Positions 54,898 through 63,993 of a DNA stretch of 64,000 nucleotides are shown here, in pieces. A program made the translations under genes and the position numbers. The notes below the pieces were generated by a model that made no database searches, was not told where the DNA came from, and saw only the letters and a list, made by a program, of their open reading frames with translations. The DNA lies in the NCBI GenBank assembly GCA_900767825.1, contig CAAGAN010000033.1:129015-193014 (forward strand), read 5' to 3'. This stretch comes from Bacilli bacterium (lineage in GTDB: Bacteria > Bacillota_I > Bacilli_A > RFN20 > CAG-826). Position 1 is the stretch's first letter. Each line of letters begins with the position of its first letter.

Positions 54898-55896
54898 CTA
54901 TTCTCCTTTTTTAAAGAATTCATATTTATGGTTACGAACATAGCTTTCATTAGCTTTTATTAACATTGAATCAAGGCCATATGGGGCATTTACTTCTTCT
55001 AATGTAATCGAAGAATATTGAGCCTCGAATTCCCCTCTATCTAACTTGATATCCGTATTTGGGAAATTGCAGCTATAGACCTGAAGGCCACTAGAAGAAG
55101 TATATAGATTTAATCCGATCCTATCTCCTAGTAATGTAGCATTTATATTTGAATCGACTTTATCGAATATGAAGCAATGGTCATATCCTTGTAGCCTTGG
55201 GGCAGCTAGTTCTTTTGCCTTTATGTCTTTCCCCACTTCTTTTAACTTTCTAAAATCAAGTGCAGGGCTAACTTCATCAATGCTTTTTACAATCAAATCA
55301 GGTTCATAACTAGTGACTTTAGAAGCAGCAATCTCTAGTTTATGGGTCAATATATCCCCTTTTCCATTCAGATTGAAATAGCTATGGTTAGTTATATTTA
55401 TCGGACAGTCCTTATTTGGAGTTACATAGTAAGAATATTCTAGAATCGGTTCATTTTTAGCAATCCTATAGGCGATAACTACATATAGATCCGCATCAAA
55501 CACATCTTTAGTTGCCTTGAATTTATTCTTGAACCTTAATTCAAAATAATCTTCGATTTCATTTACTTCATATTTAAAAGGGGCATATCCAAAGCAAAGC
55601 GATCCTGAATGAAGCGAATTCTTTCCTTCATTAAGGGGAAGCTTATTGGCCTTGTTATCAACTTTTATCAATCCGCCTTTAACTCGTCCAGCGATTGGGC
55701 CTATTGTTTTTCCATAATAGGCCGCATTTGGATTAACATATATTTTTAGATTTTCTGGTGTCGATAAGGTCTTTATCCCATCATAAGTAATCTGATAAAT
55801 ACCTGCCCCAACACTAGACAAGATGACCTCTAGGCCGACTTCATTTTTGACTTTGATAAAATCCGAGCCATAATGGCTATTATATTCAATCTTCAT
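54898..55896 (-). CDS. galM: Aldose 1-epimerase (galactose mutarotase)
   Basis: A 332-aa mutarotase. Signatures are GRVKGGLIKV, LHSGSLCFGYAPF and NITNHSYFNLNG, with the catalytic Glu in SSITLEEVNAPYG near the C-terminus. The ATG has a GGAGGG SD lying inside the upstream ADH gene and the two overlap by 11 nt. It supplies alpha-galactose to galactokinase. Confidence 0.95.
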   Translation of the reverse strand: MKIEYNSHYGSDFIKVKNEVGLEVILSSVGAGIYQITYDGIKTLSTPENLKIYVNPNAAYYGKTIGPIAGRVKGGLIKVDNKANKLPLNEGKNSLHSGSLCFGYAPFKYEVNEIEDYFELRFKNKFKATKDVFDADLYVVIAYRIAKNEPILEYSYYVTPNKDCPINITNHSYFNLNGKGDILTHKLEIAASKVTSYEPDLIVKSIDEVSPALDFRKLKEVGKDIKAKELAAPRLQGYDHCFIFDKVDSNINATLLGDRIGLNLYTSSSGLQVYSCNFPNTDIKLDRGEFEAQYSSITLEEVNAPYGLDSMLIKANESYVRNHKYEFFKKGE

Positions 55897-57055
55897 TTTT
55901 CCCTCCGATTTTTAATATTAATGAAGCTAATTCTTCTCTTGTCGCAATTCTAGGAACTGGATATAGAGGAATGCTTTCTTTATAAGCAATAGAAGCTAAT
56001 TCCTTGGCTTCTTCTTTATTTATATCCAATTCTAGATGCTTTATTTGATAGGTGTTTTTTAGACTAGAAACATATTTAACTAAATCATTTGTCCCTAATA
56101 TCTCTTCTAATTCCTTCTTTCTTTTTGGATACTTGCCTTTATAGAAATCCAATACTTCATCTAGACAAGAAATAACTGCTAATCCATGAGGTAGATTATA
56201 TTTGCTACCTAAGGCATGGCCAATGGAATGGGCATATCCAACATAGGCCAAAGTAAAGCTCTTTCCTGCTAGAAATGAAGATAGAAGCATATCTAAAGAA
56301 GCTTGTTTATTACTTCTATCATCGATAAATTTAGCAAAACTAGATTTAAATAAAAGCAAACTTTCTTTCGCATATTTCCTAGTTTTTTTGCTTGAAGAAT
56401 TTGAAATATAGGATTCTATATCATGGGTAAAAGCATCTAATCCTGCGAATAAGGCAACATTTAGAGGCAAAGAAGAAAGGTAACTAGAATCGAAATAGAC
56501 ATAATCAGGAAGGATATTTGGGGAAATAATAGTCCTTTTGATGTCATCTTTATCTTTAATAACCGCAGCAAAAGTAGCTTCAGAGCCAGTGCCTGCAGTT
56601 GTTGGGGATGCAATCAATATCATCTTGTTCTTCTTTACCTTAAGTAGTCCAAATGAAGCCATTATATTTTTCTTTATCGATTTAATGGCCTTAGCTAAAT
56701 CCAATATGGAGCCTCCTCCAATTGCAAAAATGCCGTCACATTTATTTGAAATATAGAATTCATGTGCCTTATTTACCATTGCTACATCTGGCTCGCTAGA
56801 AATAGCGATATAAAGAAAAGTTTCTATTCCTACTTTATTTAAGCAAGATACCACTTCTTCTTGATATCCTCTTTTAGCAATATTAGGTCCAACTAAAACC
56901 ATAATCTTTTTAGCTTTTTTGGCTAGCTTTTTACTTAAATCAGCTAGCCCTTCCTTTTCCTTGAATATTTCTTGCTTCTTTATAGGGAGGAAAAAGGAAA
57001 AGAACTTTAAGGTTTTTTGAATGAATCTAATTTTAAATACAGTAAGTTTTTTCAT
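55886..57055 (-). CDS. Iron-containing alcohol dehydrogenase
   Basis: A 389-aa group III alcohol dehydrogenase. The NAD(P) loop is FAIGGGSILDLAKAI near residue 95; a TTAGTGSEATF segment follows, and the metal site region has HSIGHALGSKYNLPHGLA (His residues). An upstream in-frame start at 57094 exists, but ATG at 57055 overlaps the cls stop in ATGA and is preferred. The basic, hydrophobic N-terminal 30 residues are unusual. Substrate is unknown, and its place in a galactose/cardiolipin operon is not explained. Confidence 0.85.
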   Translation of the reverse strand: MKKLTVFKIRFIQKTLKFFSFFLPIKKQEIFKEKEGLADLSKKLAKKAKKIMVLVGPNIAKRGYQEEVVSCLNKVGIETFLYIAISSEPDVAMVNKAHEFYISNKCDGIFAIGGGSILDLAKAIKSIKKNIMASFGLLKVKKNKMILIASPTTAGTGSEATFAAVIKDKDDIKRTIISPNILPDYVYFDSSYLSSLPLNVALFAGLDAFTHDIESYISNSSSKKTRKYAKESLLLFKSSFAKFIDDRSNKQASLDMLLSSFLAGKSFTLAYVGYAHSIGHALGSKYNLPHGLAVISCLDEVLDFYKGKYPKRKKELEEILGTNDLVKYVSSLKNTYQIKHLELDINKEEAKELASIAYKESIPLYPVPRIATREELASLILKIGGKNED

Positions 57056-58623
57056 AAAAATGGCGCCGCTATCCTTAAAAGTCCCCAATAGCACTTATTC
57101 TTCTTATGCCACCTATAGAAGGTAGATAAATCTATCTGAGTCGATAATTTAATCGAGTCAAGGAAGTCTCGCTTCATGTCGCTTATCGAATTTGACCCAA
57201 CGATGAATGTCCCGTTTTCCAAATGGAGATATAAACTTCTATAATCTAGGTTAATCGTCCCGACAGTCGCGACTACATCATCGCTAATAAACATCTTTTC
57301 ATGGACAAATCCTGGGGTATATTCATATATCTTTACCCCTGCCTTAAGCAAATTTCCATAATAGGACCTAGATAATTGGAATATTGCTTTTTTATCCGGA
57401 ATATGTGGCATAAGCAATATGACTTCAATTCCAGAAGAAGCAGCTGCAATAAGAGAATTCTCCATCTCGGAATCTATTATTAGATACGGAGTAGTCATAT
57501 ATACATATTTTTTGGCACGTTGGATTATATCTAGATATACTCTTTCCCCGACTGCTTTTGAATCAAAGGGAAGATCGCAATAAGGCTGGATTAAGCCATT
57601 CCCTTTTGGATATCCCCCAATTTCAGAAATATAGGTTGAAGAGGAATAATATTTCTTGTCTATTTGTTCTTTTGGATCGAAATAGAATACATAATTAGAA
57701 AGGAACATCATCGTAAAGGAAGTAACTGCCTTTCCTTTAATCATGATTCCATTATCTTTCCAGTGTCCAAACCTTTCTTTCTTGTTTATATATTCATCCG
57801 CGATATTAAATCCGCCAGTAAATGCAGTATGTCCATCAATAATTACTAGCTTCCTATGGTCCCTATTATTTTGCCTAATATCTAGGAAAGGACGCAATGG
57901 ATTGAATTTATGACATTTAATGCCTTCTTTTTGTAATTCCTTATCAAAATGGAATGGGGCAACCGATAAAGAGCCAACATCATCATAAATTACCCTGACA
58001 TCCACTCCTTCTTTAACTTTATCGACAAGTATCTTATGTATTTGCTTCCAGAAATACCCTTCTTTTTCGATAATGAAGAATTCGATGAATATATAATGCT
58101 TTGCTAAAGATAATTCTCTTAATAATGGTTCTAAGACAAAATCACCTAAAGGATAATAAGAAATTGAAGTATCGGAGAATATCCCTCCACCTTTAGTAAA
58201 GAATAGATAATTTGACAAAGGTACATATGTTGGATATTTGTCATTTAATTCTTCTAAAGCCTTTGATTCGCTTTCTTCTTTTTCTAAAGGGCGGATATAT
58301 CTATTGACCATCTTCCTTTTTCGTTTTGAAGTCTGCTTATTAGCAAAGACAATATAGGTAATCGCTCCTAGTAAAGGAATGCAATTCACAACCCAAAGCC
58401 AGGCCAGCCTATATGAATCTGGGGATTTAGAGCTAATTATATAGCTAGAAATTGCAACATTTAAAACGAATATGCTAGACAAAATTATATAAAAGGCAAG
58501 TTGGGATTGCTCTGAATAGGTAGATAATCTAACTAGCAAATAAATAGCTAATCCTAACTGGGTCAAAATGAGCAAACCAATAATTAGCTTTTGGTAGAAA
58601 CCAGGGCGAAGGAAGGTTTTCAT
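57052..58623 (-). CDS. cls: Cardiolipin synthase (phospholipase D family)
   Basis: A 523-aa membrane-bound enzyme that joins two phosphatidylglycerols. Two to three N-terminal helices (residues about 10-90) precede two PLD domains. The first catalytic motif reads NNRDHRKLVIIDG and the second GFVHEKMFISDD. Length is normal for bacterial Cls. Its ATG directly abuts the stop of the gene at 58624 (TAAATG) and it overlaps the ADH gene by 4 nt. Confidence 0.93.
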   Translation of the reverse strand: MKTFLRPGFYQKLIIGLLILTQLGLAIYLLVRLSTYSEQSQLAFYIILSSIFVLNVAISSYIISSKSPDSYRLAWLWVVNCIPLLGAITYIVFANKQTSKRKRKMVNRYIRPLEKEESESKALEELNDKYPTYVPLSNYLFFTKGGGIFSDTSISYYPLGDFVLEPLLRELSLAKHYIFIEFFIIEKEGYFWKQIHKILVDKVKEGVDVRVIYDDVGSLSVAPFHFDKELQKEGIKCHKFNPLRPFLDIRQNNRDHRKLVIIDGHTAFTGGFNIADEYINKKERFGHWKDNGIMIKGKAVTSFTMMFLSNYVFYFDPKEQIDKKYYSSSTYISEIGGYPKGNGLIQPYCDLPFDSKAVGERVYLDIIQRAKKYVYMTTPYLIIDSEMENSLIAAASSGIEVILLMPHIPDKKAIFQLSRSYYGNLLKAGVKIYEYTPGFVHEKMFISDDVVATVGTINLDYRSLYLHLENGTFIVGSNSISDMKRDFLDSIKLSTQIDLSTFYRWHKKNKCYWGLLRIAAPFL

Positions 58624-59238
58624 TTATCTAGCCTTCCTTTTTAGATAGGTTATGTATTCTTCTTTGCTTAAGCCATTTTCTTTTAATAAGAACAAGAAAG
58701 CTCGCATGGATGCATCTTTGTCATTGCTATAATCGATAAATTCCTTTAATTCCTTAGTTGAATCTTTATCGATTCTAGATGAATAATAATCAATTGACTT
58801 CTTCAATTGGACCAAATCATTATAATCATTGGCACTTATATCGACTTTCCTAGGGACATCATAGATCATTAGTTTCTCTAATCCTTTGTAATCAAGTGGA
58901 TCAATTAAATCTTTGTTAGACAAGGAAAGAAATCTAACTTCGAAAGAAGATGGGAAACGTAATGGGGCTAATTCGGTTGCTAAAACTAGAGATAAAGAAG
59001 TTCTAGTAGATGAAGAATAAGAATATACAGGTTCATATATCTTCTTGATTGATACACGTCCTTCATATTTTCTTGAAAGAAGACTAGCTAGTTTATTTTT
59101 AATTCCCTTTTTTGATTCGATAGAAGAACCAGGGAAATGAAAAAGGCTAGTTTTATCCTCGCGAACAAAAAGAGCCTTGTAGTCATTACGTACAACTAAC
59201 CCGAAATAATTTGACGATTTTAATTTGATATTCGCCAT
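58624..59238 (-). CDS. Hypothetical protein, weak nudix-like N-terminus
   Basis: A 204-aa protein. The segment FHFPGSSIESKKGIKNKL has a nudix-like lead-in, but the catalytic box residues (G-x5-E-x7-R-E-x2-E-E) are absent. The remainder is a helical C-terminal half with YNDLVQLKKSIDYYSSRI. TATAAT on the reverse strand lies about 8 nt before the ATG. It abuts cls directly. A degraded or non-enzymatic nudix fold is the most I would suggest. Confidence 0.5.
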   Translation of the reverse strand: MANIKLKSSNYFGLVVRNDYKALFVREDKTSLFHFPGSSIESKKGIKNKLASLLSRKYEGRVSIKKIYEPVYSYSSSTRTSLSLVLATELAPLRFPSSFEVRFLSLSNKDLIDPLDYKGLEKLMIYDVPRKVDISANDYNDLVQLKKSIDYYSSRIDKDSTKELKEFIDYSNDKDASMRAFLFLLKENGLSKEEYITYLKRKAR

Positions 59239-59281
59239 ACTTCCTTATTATAAGGAAAGTAGCGATAAATTTATAGCAATA

Positions 59282-60181
59282 TTACCTAAAACAAATGAAA
59301 TATTCTCTCTTCTTATCCTTAAAAGGAGTTCCATCATGATTTAACTCCTTGCAATAAGACTTAATCGCATCATTATCTATATTAACTAGGTGAGGATATA
59401 ATTCGATAAAATCCTTCTTTGCCTTATCAAATAAATCTAATATCGAATCATTAGACATAACCAAAGTGGATGGATCTTTCCAATTAGACTTTTTTAGATT
59501 AAGGACATCGAAATAATCGGCCTTTTTATAGAAATGGGGATAAGACATTGCCATGGCCAAAGAATATTTTCCAGTAAGCCTAAACAAGATGCGTTTAAGC
59601 CCGCTTCTAGAGAAAAGAAGCTTCTCGATGCCTATAAAATCAATGACGGATTCTTTATAGGTAGTTGGAGTCATATTTTTATCTTCAACTACATTAAACA
59701 AAGAAGAAATTTTGTCTAAATCAAGTTTAGCGACATTTATAGTCTTGCCAGGGTTTTTATAAGTCTTAAGTAATTTAGATAATCTTACATCTAGAAGAGC
59801 CTCAAATGCCCCATGGTTATATTTGAATCTGCCTTCTAATCCGCCATTGGAATCAAATCCACTTCTATAAAATACATAGGGATGAACTATTTTATCTAGG
59901 CAATAATGGAGGAATAGTCCATAGACAAAAGAAGATAATTGCTTATCACCTTTTGCACTTTCTAGCATCTTTATATAGATAGAAGAAATATCGCTATGAT
60001 GCATATTTTCTCCTATTTGCCAGATCTCTTTATAATTAGATGGACGTCCTTTTTTAAGTATCCCTCTATAGAAGAATGGATCTGGACCCTGCGTCCCTAA
60101 AGTAAAGGCATCAATATCGATATCCTTTAATTCTTTAATAACTTCTAGGGCAAAGGAATAATGAGTTAAGGCCGCTGGCAT
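59282..60181 (-). CDS. Zinc-dependent phospholipase C-like protein
   Basis: A 299-aa protein of the zinc-dependent phospholipase C type. Seen are THYSFALEVI at the start, LGTQGPDPFFYRG, LFLHYCLDKIVHPYV (His and Asp residues in a helix) and NHGAFEALLDVR, the spacing of a di/tri-zinc helical enzyme. No signal peptide is apparent, so it may be cytoplasmic. The ATG overlaps the MFS transporter stop (TAATG), so the two are coupled. Confidence 0.85.
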   Translation of the reverse strand: MPAALTHYSFALEVIKELKDIDIDAFTLGTQGPDPFFYRGILKKGRPSNYKEIWQIGENMHHSDISSIYIKMLESAKGDKQLSSFVYGLFLHYCLDKIVHPYVFYRSGFDSNGGLEGRFKYNHGAFEALLDVRLSKLLKTYKNPGKTINVAKLDLDKISSLFNVVEDKNMTPTTYKESVIDFIGIEKLLFSRSGLKRILFRLTGKYSLAMAMSYPHFYKKADYFDVLNLKKSNWKDPSTLVMSNDSILDLFDKAKKDFIELYPHLVNIDNDAIKSYCKELNHDGTPFKDKKREYFICFR

Positions 60182-61605
60182 TAATCTTCATCTCCTAAAG
60201 CTTCTAAACCCTTCTTGAATTCGGTTTTGGTAGATTTGATATTCTTAACGAACATAAATATAACAAGAGCGGCAATCGACATTACTAATCCATAGATTGG
60301 TAAGACGGTGAAATCGAAATTAGGAATAAGCATCAATGAACCTACTAGAACTGGGGTAACAGTCTGGGCTGCCATGGAAGAAGCATAATAATAGCCGGTG
60401 AATTTACCAATTTTCTTGCTAGAGCAAAGTTCCACTACCATTGGGAAGGAATTGACATGTACCAAGCTCATCCCAAATCCTTTCATGACCCAGACAATAT
60501 AGATGTAAATCGGGAATTTATTGAATTGCCCTTCTGCTGGAGTTGCGACTGGAACTGTATAAGTACATATTGTCCATAGCAATAAGGAAGCAACTGAAAT
60601 CCCTAATCCAGTGATAATTGTCCATTTCCTTCCGATTTTAGAAGCAATCGTACCTCCAAATAGGAAACCGATAACAGAAGCTAGTCCACCAAGAATAACT
60701 GCAATCATCATGGCGGAGGTATTTGATTTTAGATGGAACGAAGTGTAATTAGTCATGAATGTGCCGATTCCATTATCGGACATAAACCAGAAGAATTCGG
60801 CTCCTAAAATCAATAGAAGCATCCTCTTATTGGCCTTGCTCATCGGGGCATCTTCATTCTCTTCACTAATCTTATCTTCGATAGCGGCATATTCTTCGCC
60901 ACGCCTTAGTTCATCCTTCATTTCTTCTTCAATCTTGTTTTCTTTGATTAAGAAAAATAAGACGAGGGCACTTATAACCATCAAGATTGATCCAACTAGG
61001 AATGGGACTTCGATTATCCAGACGTTATGGTAATTTTTATGTCCTTCCTTGAAATAGCTATTAGCAGACAAGAAAACACCAAGCAAAGTGGCGCAGGCCC
61101 CACCAAAATAGCCCATGATATTAATAATTCCATTAGCTTTACTTCTAAGTGGTTTTGGAGTGATATCAGGCATTAAGGCAACGGCAGGATTTCTATACAT
61201 CATCGCGAATACGACGACAATAAACATGCAAGCTAATACACCTGCAATGTTATTATAATGCATTGCTAATGGGATAAATGGGAAAGCGACGGCGCAGATA
61301 AATGTGCCAACCAAAATATAGGGCATTCTCTTTCCTAATGGGGATTTTGTCTTATCAGAAAGATGACCAAATATCGGAAGCAATATCAAGGCGGCTAGAT
61401 TATCAATGGCCATCATGATTCCAACTAAGTATTGGACTTCTTCGGCACTTTCCTTTCCAAAGGCAGTCTTGAACAAATTAGTCAAGAATAATGGACACCA
61501 TGAGTCATATACCTGCCAAAGCAATAAGATGCCAAAGAAGGCAAAACCAATGATGAAAGTACGCTGATAATTCAGTTTAAAGGGTTTTTCATTTGTTTTT
61601 TCCAT
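60181..61605 (-). CDS. MFS transporter of the SLC45/sugar-cation symporter type
   Basis: A 474-aa 12-helix transporter. Early segments (GFAFFGILLLWQVYDSWCPLFL and ILLPIFGHLSDKTKSPLGKRMPYIL) match SLC45-like sugar:cation symporters, with the helix 2-3 motif GHLSDKTKSPLGKR. A cytoplasmic loop near residue 230-255 is acidic. It may import a disaccharide or sugar alcohol; the substrate is unknown. An AAGGAA SD precedes the ATG. Confidence 0.82.
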   Translation of the reverse strand: MEKTNEKPFKLNYQRTFIIGFAFFGILLLWQVYDSWCPLFLTNLFKTAFGKESAEEVQYLVGIMMAIDNLAALILLPIFGHLSDKTKSPLGKRMPYILVGTFICAVAFPFIPLAMHYNNIAGVLACMFIVVVFAMMYRNPAVALMPDITPKPLRSKANGIINIMGYFGGACATLLGVFLSANSYFKEGHKNYHNVWIIEVPFLVGSILMVISALVLFFLIKENKIEEEMKDELRRGEEYAAIEDKISEENEDAPMSKANKRMLLLILGAEFFWFMSDNGIGTFMTNYTSFHLKSNTSAMMIAVILGGLASVIGFLFGGTIASKIGRKWTIITGLGISVASLLLWTICTYTVPVATPAEGQFNKFPIYIYIVWVMKGFGMSLVHVNSFPMVVELCSSKKIGKFTGYYYASSMAAQTVTPVLVGSLMLIPNFDFTVLPIYGLVMSIAALVIFMFVKNIKSTKTEFKKGLEALGDED

Positions 61606-61671
61606 ATGTAATTCCTTTTGAATTCCTAGATATCCTAATCCAAAGCAAGATAAATTAAAAGGATAAAATGC

Positions 61672-63804
61672 CTATTTTTCTTTATTTCTAAAGCGTTTAG
61701 AGAAGTATTTTTCGTTACGTTTGTCCATTCTTGATGATAGTTTAGTTACTAAATATTCATATTTAAATTCAAGAATAAGCAATTTCATATCAAGTGGCCT
61801 AATTGGACACTTGGCAGGTAAATGTAGATATATAAAATATAGGTAGACATTAAAGAAGCATAGATAAGTAACATAACTTGCTGAAGAATAGATGCTATAT
61901 TTAGGGATATAAAGATAGCCAAAATTCAATAATCCAAATAGAACTAGGAATATAACTAAGTGAATTAGATATTTAAAGAATTCCTTCTTGGAATGATTAG
62001 CAAAGTGCCTATTGCACCTAATTAATGAATAAATAGTTAGGATTAATAAGGATATAAGACTAGTAATAAAAGTAATTAAATCCCTATGGAAGATATTTAT
62101 TAATAACAAGGATATTTCAAATAAAATAGTTAATATCGAGTAGAAAATACTTCTTCCCTTGTTTAAGCAATTAAATGAATAAAGACAGATAAATAGAAGG
62201 AAGATAGATGCCAATGCAAATACATGGAAATATAGCCCAATTTCAGGTAGTAAGGCATTTGGAGTAGATGCAATGCTTCCATACATTGGTCCGATAAATA
62301 TCAATATCGGCACCAATATAGAAGTGATTAAGGAAGATCTAGATAATGGAGAGGATTCAAATTTAAGCTTGAAGGTTATCTTTTCATCATTGGAATCAAT
62401 ATCTTTCTTTTCATAATCCACTAGCATCGGGAGCATGAATATAAAGCATAATGCCATCCCTTTTGTATCACTAGGGAAGAAATATGTCGATTCGGTGAAC
62501 CCGTGTGCAAATAAGGCAAAGAAACAAAACAGGAATGTAATCGCACTTTTATTATGATTAACGGCATTCTTTATTAATTTATATAGGAAGATAAATATCA
62601 TTATAGAAAGTATTAATAGCCTAATGACCCCGCCACTTACTAATTCTTGAATTGGTCCATTATGGGCGTAGAAAATTGCGGTTCCGCTAGGATCAGAGCC
62701 AAATATCATCGATAAGATATTATTTGTTACATATTCCCCTACCCCAAATACAAATGAAATCGGATATCCTTTCATTATCTTGATGCAAGATTCCCAGATT
62801 TTAGTCCTTGATGTAAAGGTTAATTTGTTTGAAAGGGTAAAGGCATCGACAAAATTATGTAGCATCGTGACAAAATAGGAATTCTCTCCAAAAGTCTTAA
62901 ACACCCCAAAGCAAATTGAAGCGACAGTACATCCAATAATTAAAATAGCAAATAATGATGTCCTAATCGGATAATGACGGATAGTAATCGCGAATCTATA
63001 AATAAGGAATACAATCAAGAATATAGTAGAGATAATTATCGATGTCTTCGAAAGAATGAAGAACAATTCGATATAAAATGTAAACATGAAAAAATAATTG
63101 ATTATAGAATGCCTTTTTGATTGGATAATCGCGCTTGCGCATATACCAACTAGCATCAACGTTCCGAATGTATTCCTATTATTAAAGCAACTAGAGACAT
63201 ATTCAGGCCCTTTGTAATCGCTATTTTTCTTAATCATATAGACATAGATGTCATATTCTTTAACAAAGCTATAGATTAAGAAGAATACACATATGGCTAT
63301 CCCAATATAAAATAGCCAAAGGAAGGTATTTGATGACTTTATGACTTTAGGGAATATCGAAAAGATCATAAAAGCGTAATAGGAAGCGACAAAAAACATA
63401 ATTGCATACCTAATTCGCCCCATAAAATCTAACGAATAAGATATGTTCATGTCTTTGCCTGCAAAATCATTAACAGTTAGATTAAGAGGGTTAGGCAAGA
63501 TAAATAAGGCAATTAAATTAGCGATGAAGCCGATAGAAAATATGATTAATGGAAATATATTTGGTTTAATAGAGAAATATCGCTTTATTAAGAATAATAG
63601 ATATAAGTTAACTACAATAATCACCCCAAACAAAAGAAAGAATTCCAAATTGTTGTTGAACAAATTGTTTGGAGTATTCATAAAGGCTATGTTTTCTAGC
63701 ATGAATGCCCCAATAGAAACGGAGATAAAAATAGTCAAAAATATTAATGCATAAGGCTTTTTTCCTATAAATCCCAATTCTTTTTCAATACTTTTCGACA
63801 TCAT
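61672..63804 (-). CDS. O-antigen ligase/Wzy-like polytopic membrane protein
   Basis: A 710-aa protein with about 14-16 hydrophobic helices and a soluble loop at about 460-480 and 590. Wzy/O-antigen ligase-like features are the long periplasmic region about 300-385 (GYPISFVFGVGEYVTNNI, HNGPIQELVSGG) and many membrane helices with basic ends. This supports a surface polysaccharide polymerase or ligase role, which is inference. AAGG lies 9 nt before ATG at 63804; no terminator is obvious at its 3' end. Confidence 0.65.
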   Translation of the reverse strand: MMSKSIEKELGFIGKKPYALIFLTIFISVSIGAFMLENIAFMNTPNNLFNNNLEFFLLFGVIIVVNLYLLFLIKRYFSIKPNIFPLIIFSIGFIANLIALFILPNPLNLTVNDFAGKDMNISYSLDFMGRIRYAIMFFVASYYAFMIFSIFPKVIKSSNTFLWLFYIGIAICVFFLIYSFVKEYDIYVYMIKKNSDYKGPEYVSSCFNNRNTFGTLMLVGICASAIIQSKRHSIINYFFMFTFYIELFFILSKTSIIISTIFLIVFLIYRFAITIRHYPIRTSLFAILIIGCTVASICFGVFKTFGENSYFVTMLHNFVDAFTLSNKLTFTSRTKIWESCIKIMKGYPISFVFGVGEYVTNNILSMIFGSDPSGTAIFYAHNGPIQELVSGGVIRLLILSIMIFIFLYKLIKNAVNHNKSAITFLFCFFALFAHGFTESTYFFPSDTKGMALCFIFMLPMLVDYEKKDIDSNDEKITFKLKFESSPLSRSSLITSILVPILIFIGPMYGSIASTPNALLPEIGLYFHVFALASIFLLFICLYSFNCLNKGRSIFYSILTILFEISLLLINIFHRDLITFITSLISLLILTIYSLIRCNRHFANHSKKEFFKYLIHLVIFLVLFGLLNFGYLYIPKYSIYSSASYVTYLCFFNVYLYFIYLHLPAKCPIRPLDMKLLILEFKYEYLVTKLSSRMDKRNEKYFSKRFRNKEK

Positions 63805-63964
63805 TTAAAATTACCTTAAAATTTGATGCATTAAGTATTCTACAACATTTAAAAATAAAAGAAAACGACTACATGGGTCGCTTAGTAATTACGCATACTA
63901 AACAAAGCATAAAAAGCTTTAGATTCGTCCAAGAACTTGTTTTTTGGTAGCTTTTCCAATCCTA

Positions 63965-63993
63965 TTGACTCACGTAGTATATAATTGTATACT
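63965..63993 (+). promoter_or_regulatory. Strong outward promoter with overlapping palindromic operator
   Basis: TTGACT (5 of 6), 17-nt spacer, TATACT (5 of 6), facing off the right edge. A perfect 8-bp inverted repeat (GTAGTATA at 63974-63981 and TATACTAC at 63988-63995) overlaps the spacer and -10, as a repressor operator would. The gene it drives lies outside the window. Confidence 0.6.

Noticed and set aside
63873..63950. A 25-codon plus-strand frame (ATG at 63873) with a weak hairpin nearby.
   Set aside because: It has no SD, no promoter in the right place and no recognisable peptide signature.
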